Shown one piece after another: positions 1 to 10,693 of a stretch of 64,000 nt of DNA. Origin of the DNA: Pseudo-nitzschia pungens (lineage: Eukaryota > Bacillariophyta > Bacillariophyceae > Bacillariales > Bacillariaceae); contig CM074762.1 in the NCBI GenBank assembly GCA_037355855.1, forward strand, positions 5,518,001 through 5,582,000, in the 5' to 3' direction. The translations under genes and the position numbers were made by a program. Each line of letters starts with the position of its first letter. Position 1 is the stretch's first letter. Below the pieces are notes generated by a model, which saw nothing but the letters and a program-made list of their open reading frames with translations, was not told where the DNA came from and did no database searches.

Positions 1-217
1 TCTCCGCATATCTCACTATAATGTGTCTCCTCATGTCCTCAGAACAATAGCCATTCCCTCCATTTCTAGGGGCAGGAATGTCATCATTAGTAGCATAACT
101 AGGAGTTTTCAGAGCAGGCCGGACTGTATTGCTCTTCAGGGGATTGCCATTCACCATGGTCGTGGATTGTCGAATTGTCGAATTCCCGTCGTTGTCAACG
201 AAATCAGCAGAAGCAGT
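1..217 (-). CDS. Open frame running off the left edge, unknown
   Basis: A minus-strand frame is open for 72 codons from just after a TGA at 218-220 to the window edge. The only ATG codons are internal (near 157). The composition looks protein-like (for example DDIPAPRNGG near the edge), but I recognise no domain and see no clear splice acceptor in front. It could be the 5' part of an exon or retroelement, or chance. Overlapping plus-strand frames look no better. Confidence 0.2.
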
Positions 218-439
218 TCAAAAAATCTCTTTCCGAGGTCAATTTTCCAGCAAAAAAAGGCCCTAGACCTCAGAATGATGCAAGGGTTGCTCTGGACAAG
301 AAAAAAGGGTTCAACAAGTGTGTTGCAACAGGATTTGGGCAATCACCATGGTCCCGGTCGAAATGAGAAGGAGTGGTGTATTGGTGTCAAAAAAAAAGAA
401 GACGAGAGCAGCCTACACTAAATTACGTAGAAATTTGTA

Positions 440-534
440 CTACAGAGTTTTTTGGAGTTTACGTCGATTCCACATTAACTCCCCGAGTTAATCTGATTAA
501 AAATGGGGGGGATCAGCTGATAGGAATTTCGTAG
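440..534. mobile_element. Diverged copy of the 91-bp TA MITE family
   Basis: The sequence starts CTACAGAGTTTTTTGGAG and ends in CAGCTGATAGGAATTTCGTAG, with TA on both sides (438-439 and 535-536). The right arm matches the arms of the MITEs at 36950 and 57595; the left arm has diverged. No coding capacity. Confidence 0.5.
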
Positions 535-574
535 TACTGTACTACAAAAAAATAACTTGTAATCTCCGTTCCAT

Positions 575-675
575 GATCTCCGTTCCATGGTTCCATGATC
601 TCGGTTCCGTGATCTCGGTTCCGTGATCTCGGTTCCGTGATCTCGGTTCCGTGATCTCGGTTCCGTGATCTTGAA
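575..675. repeat. 14-bp tandem repeat (CCGTGATCTCGGTT)
   Basis: About six copies of a 14-bp unit reading CCGTGATCTCGGTT, with degenerate CCATGATCTCCGTT copies on the left. The same repeat reappears on the other side of the gypsy element at 6590-6668. Confidence 0.85.
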
Positions 676-732
676 CTACGCTGATTGTAAAATTGTGTGC
701 TATTGAGTTTTAGAACCAAAAGGACTCAATTT

Positions 733-1084
733 TGTCGTATGTCCCAAAACTACGACACACAAGAAATATACAAGAAACAAACCATTTATATTTCAAGAAA
801 CAAAACAATGTTTCTATCAACTTCAAGGTTCTCTATGACTGATGTCCCCGACTCAGGTTCTCTATGACTCTAGGTTCTTTGAAGAACTGTTCTTTATGTT
901 CTTCAAGACCATTCCGAGTTTCTCTACGTCTGTTTGAATTCTTTCAACACGGCGTTGTACGAGAAACATTCTATTTTATCTTTTATCTAATTTCATTCAT
1001 AATTCCTTAATTCAGAAATTATCAACACAACTATTTCTATCTTCTATCTTCGGTCGTTTTCTTCTGGTTTCCAGAGATACGACA
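733..1084 (+). repeat. 5' LTR of gypsy G1
   Basis: 352 bp, TG...CA ends, matched by 6057-6408 with two differences. Confidence 0.95.
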
Positions 1085-1110
1085 CTGTAATTACAGTCGA
1101 TTACTACGAC
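1085..1110 (+). other. Primer-binding region of G1, palindromic
   Basis: The bases right after the 5' LTR read CTGTAATTACAG, a perfect 12-bp palindrome. They do not begin TGG, as a PBS for a tRNA 3' end would. The second gypsy has CAGTAATTACTG at the same place (32672-32683 on the minus strand). Confidence 0.5.
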
Positions 1111-1479
1111 CACCATTGTCAATTCTTTGAATTGATTATAATTCTTAACCTATCTTCATCCGGATAATTAACCTACTCATACCATTTAACCTTACGGTAC
1201 CTCAACACGTACCATACCATACCTTCCAAGGTTAAGGTTACCAACATCATACCAACCTTCGATCATCCATACCTTCGGTCATTCATACCTTTGGTCATTT
1301 ATTTTTAAGTTTATTTTTTATACTTAAGCAAACAAGCTTAAGGTTCTCCGACAACACTTGACAACTACTTCCCTTAACTACAAGTTGTCTAAGGTATCTA
1401 CCAATACCTTCTCACTTATATATATATATATACCAACACATATATACCTACACATACCCAGCAGTACCCAGCAACAACC

Positions 1480-4400
1480 ATGTCTTCTATTACACCTCTT
1501 CCATTTAAGTTCGACTTCGAACCAGAAGAACTTGAAAAGGCTGAGTACAAACGTGTTATAACCACTGAAACTGAGACTGAAACAACTAAGATAAAGGTAT
1601 CCTTTATCACTACAACGTCCACTCTCTTACAATTGCTTCATTCCATTTATGAATTTACTGAAGCGCGTCATGCCATGGGTTGGACAACAGGCCCAAAACT
1701 CTATGCCAAGTTCCCAGACATTCTACGAAACTATTCTGATAAGACTTGGTGGAGAACCAACATCATTGGACATACTGAAACGGTGCCTCATTTTGACGAC
1801 GACGTTCGTGCCTTCATTCGGTTCAAGTTCTCTAACAACGATGACGTCTATCGAAACCACAAACGATTCCTTTCTCAGATAAAAAAGACCACTTCCATGA
1901 CTGTTTCCAGCTTTGTTTCCTTGGTCACTTACCATAACAATGTGGTGCTTCCCTTGTTACCTGGTGCTCCAACCACTGCTGCAGATGCCATCATTCCTGA
2001 GGATGATTTTAAAAGCCTCATTTATGATTCCATGCCTTCCGATTGGAAAGACACCTACGAAGATCATCATTCACCCTATGATGATACTCTTGCTGATATT
2101 ATCACAAGAATGGAACGTTATTGTACCAAGGCCAATCGTAGGAACAACAACAACAGCAACAACACCAACAATTCCAACAAGTCCTCCAACAGACAAACTG
2201 GCAAAAATCGGAACAACAACAACCGTCGTTCTGGCAACAACAACAATAACAACAACAATGCTCGACGTTCAAACAACAACAATTCCTCACAGAATTCTGC
2301 CGCCAACTCTAACAACAGAATCAAAGATACAGACCCATGTCCTATTCATCCTGGTAGCAACCATACTTGGGGTCAATGTTTCAAAAACATTGACAATCCT
2401 AATGGCAAGCGTCGTGGTCCTTCCAACAACAACAATCGGTCTTCAGCTGATGCAAATGCAGCAACAAGCTCTGCAAACGGCTCTCGCCCTTCTTCAGTTA
2501 CAACTGCTCCCAGCAATCCACCTTCTGGTGATGGTCATGTTTGCACCTTTATTTCTCCACCTGAAGACGTTTGGGTTGACCTCTTTCATGTCAACGCTGA
2601 AATTGATGACACCTATTATCATCAGGATCTCCAACGCTTTCCAATTCAACCATCCACTGCTGATGATACACCTCTTGCTGAAGTGTTCACAGCCCCTGCT
2701 GATCCACATGATCCTTCCATTGTTCTATCTCCAGCTCCACCAGATCCAAATCCTGAACCATTTGAACCACTCATTTCCAAACCTTGCACTGATTTGGCTC
2801 CCACTACATTGACTACATGCAAATCCATCCACGATATCTCCGGCAAATTTTATTTCAAAACCCTCTTTGATAGTGGCTCCACATTTGAATTAATCTCCAA
2901 AAAGCAGATCCCCTCAAACATTCCCATCCATGTCCTTGAATCTCCAATTGGATTGGATACTCCCAATGGCAAGTTTAAATGCGCTGAATATGTTTATCTT
3001 ACTGACATTATGTTTCCAGAACTCTCTTATTCCAGGCGTGTTAAGCACTTGACTTGTTTTGTGGTTGACAACATGTACTACGATTTGATCATCGGACGTG
3101 CCACTATGAAGAAGCTTGCCATCAAAATGGATTTTGAAGCCTCCCTTGTTTCTTGGTTTGATAAGGATATGCCCTTCCATCCAAGATCCTACTTCACCAA
3201 TCAAACCTTGGTTCAGAAAATCATCAGCAATGAACCCTACTCCATTGCTGAAGCCTACATCGCGCAAACCTCTCAATCCTACGTTGATAGTGCAACCAAA
3301 TATGAGAAAACTGATTTGCAAGAACTGGTTTCCAACCAAAACCATCTTTCCACTGACCAACAATCCCAGTTGCTTCAGATTCTCTCCAAACACCATCCTC
3401 TGTTTGAAGGTCTCTCTCACAGAGAACTTGGGATTTTCCCCCACAAGGAATTCCACATTGAACTCCAACCGGGTGCAAAACCATATCATATCAAGCAGCC
3501 CTACAGTATCCCTATCCACCAACAGGACGCTGTTAAAACTGAACTCCTTCGGCAGGTAAAACTTGGCATTCTTGAACGCTGCTATGCAACTGAATGGGGT
3601 ATGCCCACATTTGTTGTCCCAAAGCCGGATGGCTCCTGCAGAATCATTTCTGATTTTCGAGAGCTTAACAAAGTCACCAAAAAACTCCACTATCCATTGC
3701 CCAAGATCCAGGATATCTTTCATCGACGCCGTGGGTTCAAATATGTCACCCTTATTGATGTCAGCATGCAATTCCATACCTTCAAATTGGATGAGCCTTC
3801 CACTTGGCTCTGTGTGCTTGTCACTCCTTTTGGCAAATTCAGATTGCTCCGACTCCCAATGGGCTTCCTCAACTCTCCAAGCTGGGCGCAAGGCTGTATG
3901 GAATCCCTTTTTATCAACCTCAACAGTGTTGAAGTCTATATTGATGACATTGGTATCTTCTCCGATACCTTTCAATCTCACTGCAAAACTGTCTCCACTG
4001 TTTTGTCCATCCTGCAAGCCAACAACTTCTCTGTTAAGCCTGCCAAATGCCACTGGTTCCAACAACGCGCTCCTTGGCTTGGACATATCATCACCACCAC
4101 TGGCATTCTTCCAAAACCCAACAAGATTGCTCCCATTTTGAAACTTGCTTTCCCACAAAGCACCACTGACCTGCGTTCCTTCATTGGCATGATCAACTTC
4201 TATCGGGCTCATTGGCGCAAGCGCGCTGAGATTTTGGCTCCTCTCACTGCCCTCTCTGGCAAGGCCCGTGGACCGGTCAAGCCAACTCCTGAATTGCTTG
4301 CTGCCTTCAAAGCTGCCAAAACCATGATTGCTGAGGAAATTCTCCTCACATATCCTGATCCTACTCTCCCTTATGATGTCTACACTGATGCCTCCGATTA

Positions 4401-6012
4401 TCAACTTGGTGCTGTGATCATCCAAAATGGTAAAATTGTTGCCTGCTTCTCCCGGAAACTCACTTCCACTCAGCTTAAGTATCCCACCATTGACAAAGAA
4501 ATGCTTTGTATTGTGGAAGTCTTCAAAGAATATCGGACTATTCTTTGGGGTGCAATTATTTTTGTTTACACTGACCATGAAAACCTCACTCGTCAAAACC
4601 TCCAATCCAACAGAATTATGACCTGGCGCATGCTCCTTGAAGATTTCAGTCCTGTTTTCAAGTTCATCCAAGGCAAAGACAACATCCTGGCTGATGCCCT
4701 CTCGCGCCTTCCCTTGGAGGAGGAGCAGGGTTTGCCTTCTGTTTCTCCTTCCAAAGATTCCAAAGATCCAAACACTCAGCCAATCTCCAAGGTTGACACT
4801 TCCGATCTTTCCATTGCTGATCTTTTTATCAATTACCCTGCAGATCTTCCTGCATATCCTCTGCGTTTTGATGCTCTCTCCAAGGCTCAAGCAGCAGATT
4901 CCACCATCCAGAACACCAAGCATTATTCTACCAAAGATTTCGCTGGTACTGAACTCAAGGTTTATTCTAAAAACAACCAAACCAAAATTGTCCTTCCAAA
5001 TGCGCTTGTCCAAGACACCATCAACTGGTATCATCATGTACTTGGTCATGCAGGCGCTGAACGTTTGACACGAACTATATCCATCCACATTTATTCTCCA
5101 GGCCTCAAGGATGCTGTTGCTGAATATTGCAAGACTTGTGATGCTTGTCAACGCCACAAAAATACCCACATTTCTTATGGGCATCTTGCAACTCGTGAAG
5201 AACTCTCCATCCCTTGGGAAACTATTGCAATTGACACCATTGGCCCTTGGAATGTCAATATCCCAAATATTGGTAATGTTGAATTTAATGGTTTCACCAT
5301 TATGGATATGTGCACTAACTTGCTTGAAATCAAACGTGCTCCTCAGATGAACCCTTCAGGTAAAATGTCCATCTATGCATTAAATGATGCATGGCTTTCT
5401 CGCTATCCAAAACCCAACAGATGCATTTTTGATCAAGGTTCTGAATACCTCAATGTTGATTTTCAATCTCACCTTATTAACCTTGACATCAAGCCTGTTC
5501 CAACCACAGTCAAAAATCCTCAAGCGAATGCTGTTTTGGAACGTGTACATGATACTATGAAATCCGCCATGCGCACTGAACTTCATGCTAATCCTCCTCA
5601 GGATTTGCAACAAGCTATTGACCTCATTGACAATGTTTTTGCCTCTGCTCAATTTGCTGTCAGATGCACTGTGCATAAAACATTTGGTGTTTCACCTGGA
5701 GCTATTGCCTTCCATCGTGATATGTTCCTTCCAATCCCTATCATCACTGATATCAAACTTCTCAGATCCAAACGCCAATCTGTTATTGATCAGAATGCGC
5801 TCAGAGAAAACAAGCGTCGTAAACACCATGACTACAACATTGGTGATCAGATCATGATTTTCAACTACAAAACTGATGCGCTTGGTTCCAGAGCAATTGG
5901 CCCATTTACCATCACTCAAGTCCACACCAATGGTACTGTATCTTTCCTTCGCAATGAGCATATCATTGAACGGATTAATCTCAGACGTATCAAGCCTTAT
6001 CATTCCCCATGA
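1480..6012 (+). CDS. Ty3/gypsy Gag-Pol polyprotein
   Basis: One uninterrupted 1510-aa frame encodes the retrotransposon's structural and replication proteins. The Gag part has an Asn-rich linker (about 215-330) holding an unusual knuckle, CPIHPGSNHTWGQC (about 286-300). The aspartic protease has D464-S-G. Reverse transcriptase has YIDD at 820-823. RNase H starts at YTDAS (968-972). The integrase has an HH-CC zinc region (about 1183-1224) and a D1252, D1318, E1354 triad with 35 residues between the last two. There is no chromodomain. Gag and Pol are fused with no stop, unlike the gypsy at 16062-32943. ATG 1480 is the first ATG in frame. All catalytic residues are present, so it may be active. 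Confidence 0.95.
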   Translation: MSSITPLPFKFDFEPEELEKAEYKRVITTETETETTKIKVSFITTTSTLLQLLHSIYEFTEARHAMGWTTGPKLYAKFPDILRNYSDKTWWRTNIIGHTETVPHFDDDVRAFIRFKFSNNDDVYRNHKRFLSQIKKTTSMTVSSFVSLVTYHNNVVLPLLPGAPTTAADAIIPEDDFKSLIYDSMPSDWKDTYEDHHSPYDDTLADIITRMERYCTKANRRNNNNSNNTNNSNKSSNRQTGKNRNNNNRRSGNNNNNNNNARRSNNNNSSQNSAANSNNRIKDTDPCPIHPGSNHTWGQCFKNIDNPNGKRRGPSNNNNRSSADANAATSSANGSRPSSVTTAPSNPPSGDGHVCTFISPPEDVWVDLFHVNAEIDDTYYHQDLQRFPIQPSTADDTPLAEVFTAPADPHDPSIVLSPAPPDPNPEPFEPLISKPCTDLAPTTLTTCKSIHDISGKFYFKTLFDSGSTFELISKKQIPSNIPIHVLESPIGLDTPNGKFKCAEYVYLTDIMFPELSYSRRVKHLTCFVVDNMYYDLIIGRATMKKLAIKMDFEASLVSWFDKDMPFHPRSYFTNQTLVQKIISNEPYSIAEAYIAQTSQSYVDSATKYEKTDLQELVSNQNHLSTDQQSQLLQILSKHHPLFEGLSHRELGIFPHKEFHIELQPGAKPYHIKQPYSIPIHQQDAVKTELLRQVKLGILERCYATEWGMPTFVVPKPDGSCRIISDFRELNKVTKKLHYPLPKIQDIFHRRRGFKYVTLIDVSMQFHTFKLDEPSTWLCVLVTPFGKFRLLRLPMGFLNSPSWAQGCMESLFINLNSVEVYIDDIGIFSDTFQSHCKTVSTVLSILQANNFSVKPAKCHWFQQRAPWLGHIITTTGILPKPNKIAPILKLAFPQSTTDLRSFIGMINFYRAHWRKRAEILAPLTALSGKARGPVKPTPELLAAFKAAKTMIAEEILLTYPDPTLPYDVYTDASDYQLGAVIIQNGKIVACFSRKLTSTQLKYPTIDKEMLCIVEVFKEYRTILWGAIIFVYTDHENLTRQNLQSNRIMTWRMLLEDFSPVFKFIQGKDNILADALSRLPLEEEQGLPSVSPSKDSKDPNTQPISKVDTSDLSIADLFINYPADLPAYPLRFDALSKAQAADSTIQNTKHYSTKDFAGTELKVYSKNNQTKIVLPNALVQDTINWYHHVLGHAGAERLTRTISIHIYSPGLKDAVAEYCKTCDACQRHKNTHISYGHLATREELSIPWETIAIDTIGPWNVNIPNIGNVEFNGFTIMDMCTNLLEIKRAPQMNPSGKMSIYALNDAWLSRYPKPNRCIFDQGSEYLNVDFQSHLINLDIKPVPTTVKNPQANAVLERVHDTMKSAMRTELHANPPQDLQQAIDLIDNVFASAQFAVRCTVHKTFGVSPGAIAFHRDMFLPIPIITDIKLLRSKRQSVIDQNALRENKRRKHHDYNIGDQIMIFNYKTDALGSRAIGPFTITQVHTNGTVSFLRNEHIIERINLRRIKPYHSP

Positions 6013-6056
6013 GATCTTTCCAAGTTCAACAAGATCTATCTCGAGAAGAAAGATAA

Positions 6057-6408
6057 TGTCGTATGTCCCAAAACTACGACACACAAGAAATATACAAGAA
6101 ACAAACCATTTATATTTTAAGAAACAAAACAATGTTTCTATCAACTTCAAGGTTCTCTATGACTGATGTCCCCGACTCAGGTTCTCTATGACTCTAGGTT
6201 CTTTGAAGAACTGTTCTTTATGTCCTTCAAGACCATTCCGAGTTTCTCTACGTCTGTTTGAATTCTTTCAACACGGCGTTGTACGAGAAACATTCTATTT
6301 TATCTTTTATCTAATTTCATTCATAATTCCTTAATTCAGAAATTATCAACACAACTATTTCTATCTTCTATCTTCGGTCGTTTTCTTCTGGTTTCCAGAG
6401 ATACGACA
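6057..6408 (+). repeat. 3' LTR of gypsy G1
   Basis: 352 bp, near-identical to 733-1084, followed by the AATTT duplication. Confidence 0.95.
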
Positions 6409-6589
6409 AATTTTGAGAAACTTGTAGGTTCGATGAATTTATCTATTCGTGAAAATACTTAAGAAGACCGACTTCGTCTAATTGTATCAGAACTTCAAGG
6501 AGAAGGAAGATCAATTCGTACGATTGAATAATGACTGATACTCGTGAACGAATCAGTGAGTCATGAATCGAGTGTCTGTGCGTTGTTCA

Positions 6590-6668
6590 ATCTCGGTTCC
6601 GTGATCTCGGTTCCGGTTCCGTGATCTCGGTTCCGTGATCTCGGTTCTGTGATCTCCGTTCCATGATT
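6590..6668. repeat. 14-bp tandem repeat, second block
   Basis: About five copies of the CCGTGATCTCGGTT unit seen at 575-675, in the same orientation, with one partial unit. Confidence 0.8.
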
Positions 6669-6897
6669 TAATTTTTTTCTAAGAATTTAAATTTTTCCAA
6701 CCCCCCCAAGAAACAACGCAAATCAACAGCTATTTGATTTTTTGGACTAATTTAATTAAAATATTGTAAATACTAAATACCCGGTTCCTTAGCACTTCAT
6801 GTTCCTTGAATTTTTTAAAAAAGAAATTTTCATAGCCTCCCCCTATCGCTGAATCAGGTTCCACTTTGACACTCATTCGTCTTAGACAAGTTTTTTC

Positions 6898-7018
6898 AAC
6901 TTCTCTTGTGAGTGTCAAAGTGACAGTACCCGGAGTCACTTTAACCCCCAAAAGTGTCAGCAAGTGTCAAGTGTCAAAGTGACACTGGGTGTCAGTTTGA
7001 CACTTGCAAGAGAAGTTG
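6898..7018. repeat. Imperfect inverted repeat with GTGTCAAAGTGAC motifs
   Basis: CAACTTCTCTTGTGAGTGTC at the left end pairs with the reverse complement of the right end (GACACTTGCAAGAGAAGTTG), mismatched at two bases. Several GTGTCAAAGTGACA-type palindromes lie between. It could be a small fold-back element; no duplication was identified. Confidence 0.55.
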
Positions 7019-7199
7019 GCAGTGACTTGGTGGCCATCGCTGAAAATAGTTTGGGTGGTCTGGAAAAATTCTTTTTGCACGGCGGAGCCAGTAAAATTCT
7101 AATTTCAACAGAGAAAATAGATCAACCACGTGATGAAAGTGTGGTGTGGGGAAGACTGGGAATTTTGTGAATTCATCAAAAAATAAAATCAACCATGCT

Positions 7200-8752
7200 C
7201 CAGTAAGTCAGTCTCAAAGTCAGCAGCAATCATCCCACATACAAGGGTTCCAAAAATGATATTATAATATACAAAGTAGCATTCAAAATTGACTAATCAT
7301 TACTACAGTGTCACAATTTGATAACAATATTACTGTAACTCCTCATATTCCATTTTTCTTGCTACTACTAGTACTACTAGGAGACCCATAATATGCTTGC
7401 AGACTTCTAGCAGGTAGTACAAGTAGTACTACTAGAACTGTAGTAGTATTAATAACAGCCACTAAGTTCAATTGCAAATATCATTCAATGTAACTTTCTT
7501 CCAAGAGATCAAATCCCAAAGGACAAGGGACAATCATGTGCATCTTTATGTATTTAAAAATGAAAAGGCAAAAGATAGAAGAAGAGAGAGGATGGGTGTT
7601 GGTCATAGTATTACAGTTTAAACTAGTGACCTCATTGTATGGGTCATTGAATTTCATGTCAAGACAGTTCCAGTATGCCACATGCAACACTGTGATGATG
7701 TTAATCTCAACACAGCGGTATCTACTAGGATGGAGACAATGTATTGATTGTCCATTTGTACTAGTACTATGGTTCAACTCTGTGCTGTCATAATACACCA
7801 AGAAGTGACTGGCCATGGCCAATCTTCCTTGCAATGCACTATTGTTGTTCTTGCAAGCCAATTGCTTTCAAATAGGTACAACAAATGTCTACACTCTTTG
7901 TTTGCCATTATGGGCTCTAGTACTACTGTACTACTAATATGACTTTTTCTTTGCTTTTTTCTTGTTACATTCTCAAATTTCTAGCAATGATGTGACTTCC
8001 ATCCTTGTTTTTTTCAGAATGAAAGAGAGATTGGATCTGGTCCCTCTTTTGTGCTCCTCTCCATTCCCAATACTAAAGAACAAGTCTTTGTTTGATCTCC
8101 TGGACTTTTCCTATCCCATTTTTTAGTTGCCTCAGAACGCTATTTCTGTAACATGCTAGCGTTATGATCCTACCCTGTACTATTAGTACTAGTACTAGGG
8201 ATCAGCACCAAGAAGAGTTCACGGGGACAAAACCGGTAGTACTAGTAGCATTTCACCAGCACTACTAACTTGCGTAACCTTACCGGTAGCAGATGTAAGA
8301 CTTACTTGATACTTTCTCATCAAAAAATAATGAAGTACAGTAAACTTACGGTAGAAAAAAGAAATACTCCCATGTGTAAAAAGTATTGGGACATAAGATC
8401 TTGCCAGTATTGAGAATAGAATGAAAAAGATGAGAAGAAAATATGCGTAACTTACCGTGAAATCTACCGATACAGTACAATTACTGGTATGAATACTGGT
8501 CCTTATTCTTCGTTTATCTGATCTCAGTTGACGCTTCTTCGTTTACAGTATTTTCTCTCGGTTGACGCTTCTCAACTCAGCTCCGTCCACTCACTTCCCA
8601 GCAATGCTACCCTACCGGTATGGTACTGTACTACAAACCTAACAGCTGTCCATTGGTTCTACGTAGTACCTACCGGTATGCGGCATAAAAATTGAGGGTA
8701 ATACCCTCGATTTTGGGCGCCTGAGTCAAAATTTTGCTCACTTTTTTTTGCT
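7200..8752. other. No gene seen
   Basis: No open frame above about 130 codons and no domain. It holds scattered ACTACTAGT microsatellite patches (7365-7450, 7915-7940, 8178-8200), TACCGGTA motifs, and a decayed MITE-like stretch around 8630-8680 (CTACAAACCTAACAGCTGTCC). Confidence 0.6.
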
Positions 8753-8755
8753 CTG

Positions 8756-9287
8756 GAACATTATGGAAAAAAAAACTTTTCTGGAAAATTTCCATTTTCA
8801 TGCGCATTGTGCGCGCGACTACTCTCAAAAAATCTGTGGGCAATAAGAACGCCTCTTATAATTAATATGCGACCATAATTTAACGGTCTTAAACGGTCAT
8901 CTTTGTCCTCAAAACGATTGTCCTCAAAAAGTGTCCTCAACGATTTTGTCCTCAACAGACTGTCCTCAACCATTATGTCCTCAACAATTATGTCCTCAAC
9001 GTTTTGTCCTCAACCTCAACGTTGAAGTCATAGAGGTTGAGGACAAAACGTTGAGGACATAATTGTTGAGGTCATAATGGTTGAGGACAGTCTGTTGAGG
9101 ACAAAATCGTTGAGGACACTTTTTGAGGACAGTTTTGAGGACAGTTTTGAGGACACTCTGCGTACTCGTACAGCCGTTAAAGTGGATATTCAACAAAAAA
9201 CAGCCGTTAAAAATTACTTCAATTTTATTGCGCGCAACGCGCATGAATATGGAAATTTTCTCAAAAAAACTTTTTTCCATAATGTTC
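8756..9287. mobile_element. Harbinger-type MITE, 532 bp
   Basis: It starts GAACATTATGG and ends CCATAATGTTC, flanked by CTG on both sides (8753-8755, 9288-9290). This is the 3-bp duplication size of PIF/Harbinger. Nearly the whole element is an inverted repeat centred near 9025, built of TGTCCTCAAC units on the left and GTTGAGGACA units on the right. Ends and internal motif match the 9.9-kb element at 37569-47491, so that element's transposase probably moves it. Confidence 0.85.
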
Positions 9288-9390
9288 CTGATCTTTTATT
9301 TGCAACAATAACAATAAAGGAACGTCCCTCTGTAACAAATACACCACTTTAAAGATAAACCACTAACAACATTAACTACAAGCGCTCGCG

Positions 9391-9780
9391 CTACTCCTCA
9401 CAAGGCCACTGTGCTCGCGCTTCCTTGAGTGTTTTGAATTTCTCAGGGGATAGATGTTCCCTTGCAATTTCCATCCTGTCGTTTATGAGAGTTATTGCTG
9501 TGTCTGCAAATTTTTCAAGATCCTCTGCCATCTTCTTTCCAACCTCTGTGTCCTTAAATGTGATATCCTCTTGCTGTAACTCCTTCAGTACAGCGTCATC
9601 CTCTTCAGTCCAGTTTACTGCACCAACTGGAGGATCATCCTTCACTGCTACTACTGCAGGTAGTATCTCCTCTTTCTTTAGACCTGTAGCGTTTTTCCTG
9701 AGCTTCCACTCGTAAATTTTTTTCATGTCGTTCACTCGGAGCTTTGCGAAGTTTCCGCTACATGCCTGAATTAGCGCTTT
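9391..9780 (-). pseudogene. pogo-like transposase, piece 4 (C-terminus)
   Basis: About 128 codons of Lys/Glu-rich, probably helical sequence (ALIQACSGNFAKLRVNDMKK onward) end at a stop by 9391. The frame is open up to the Copia LTR at 9781 and matches the frame that enters the other side of the Copia at 36829. No known domain of its own. Confidence 0.7.
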
Positions 9781-10693
9781 TGAGTTGATATCCGCTCGTC
9801 AGCGGCCTTCGGGGAACTTAATCGTAGATATGAATTATCTCGTACTGCGTACTGGAAAAATAGGCGATAGCCTTAACAATAATAATACATAAAGTCCTGG
9901 CAAATCGTGAGTCTACAGTGGACTGTTCAAGCAAGGTCTATTGCATACGCTCAAGCAATACAAGGCACTTCCCTAGAGGTACATCGGAATCGATCGATAG
10001 GAGGGCATGATAGGCGTGTTTATTTTAGAGTATAAAAGAAAGAGTGAATAAAAGGGGAGCTGAGCCAAAGCGCTCAGCTCTGTATCGTATCGTGACATCG
10101 ATTCGCTAACTCGCTAACTCGTATAATAACAGCGCTCCTGTAGCTCTGGTACTGTATCCTACGAGTAGCATACCGTATCGGAGTATCGTAGGTATCTCCG
10201 ATTAATTAGATCGAATCGTGTGCTAGCACGTTTGGTAACTGTTTGGGCCGGGTATCCGGTCATGGTATATATTATACACCAATGACCCGACCCCGGCGGT
10301 AGCATCGTACCTTAGCAATGGTATCATGGTAGGTTAGCATCTTTCAGTATCTCGTAGCATTAGCAACCCTAACCCTGTAGCATTTAGCTACACCATAACA
10401 GGTGCTTTACTCGGGGTACGTACGATTGGTACAAATCGTACGCGGCGACCCTAGTAAACTCTGCTAGCATCCATACTAAACAGGATAGTAGGATATAGGT
10501 CTGCTGCTAAGCCTGTTGCTAAGCCTGCTGCTAAGCCTGTTGCTAAGCCTGTATGCTACCAATTAGCACACAGCCTAGCACTCAGCTCAGCACCTGTTAG
10601 TCAGCTACTGCTGGAGGCTGCTGACTGTAGCCCCAGTACATTCTCCTACACTGGAGCCTTAGCACAGATGGTAGCACACTGGATATCTTCATA
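9781..10693 (-). repeat. 3' LTR of the Copia element
   Basis: 913 bp. On the minus strand it begins TATGAAGATATCC and ends GGATATCAACTCA. It matches 35892-36828 essentially throughout, apart from a 12-bp array near 10500 (GCTAAGCCTGYT units) with two fewer units. A GGGGACTA tract just inside is a plausible polypurine tract. Confidence 0.9.

Larger units (their letters stand above)
733..6408 (+). mobile_element. Full-length Ty3/gypsy LTR retrotransposon (element G1)
   Basis: Two direct 352-bp LTRs bound an intact gag-pol frame. The 5-bp target duplication AATTT is present at 728-732 and 6409-6413. LTRs start TGTCGTATG, end GATACGACA and differ by eye at two positions, so insertion is recent. 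The polypurine-rich stretch GAGAAGAAAGATAA lies just before the 3' LTR. A diverged solo LTR of the same family sits at 57979-58325. Confidence 0.95.

Noticed and set aside
2914..5184. 756-codon minus-strand open frame
   Set aside because: Antisense shadow of the gypsy G1 pol; no domain, and the plus frame has all catalytic motifs.
10370..10382. CCCTAACCCT, telomere-like
   Set aside because: A single 1.5-unit match inside the Copia LTR, also present in the other LTR; not a telomere.
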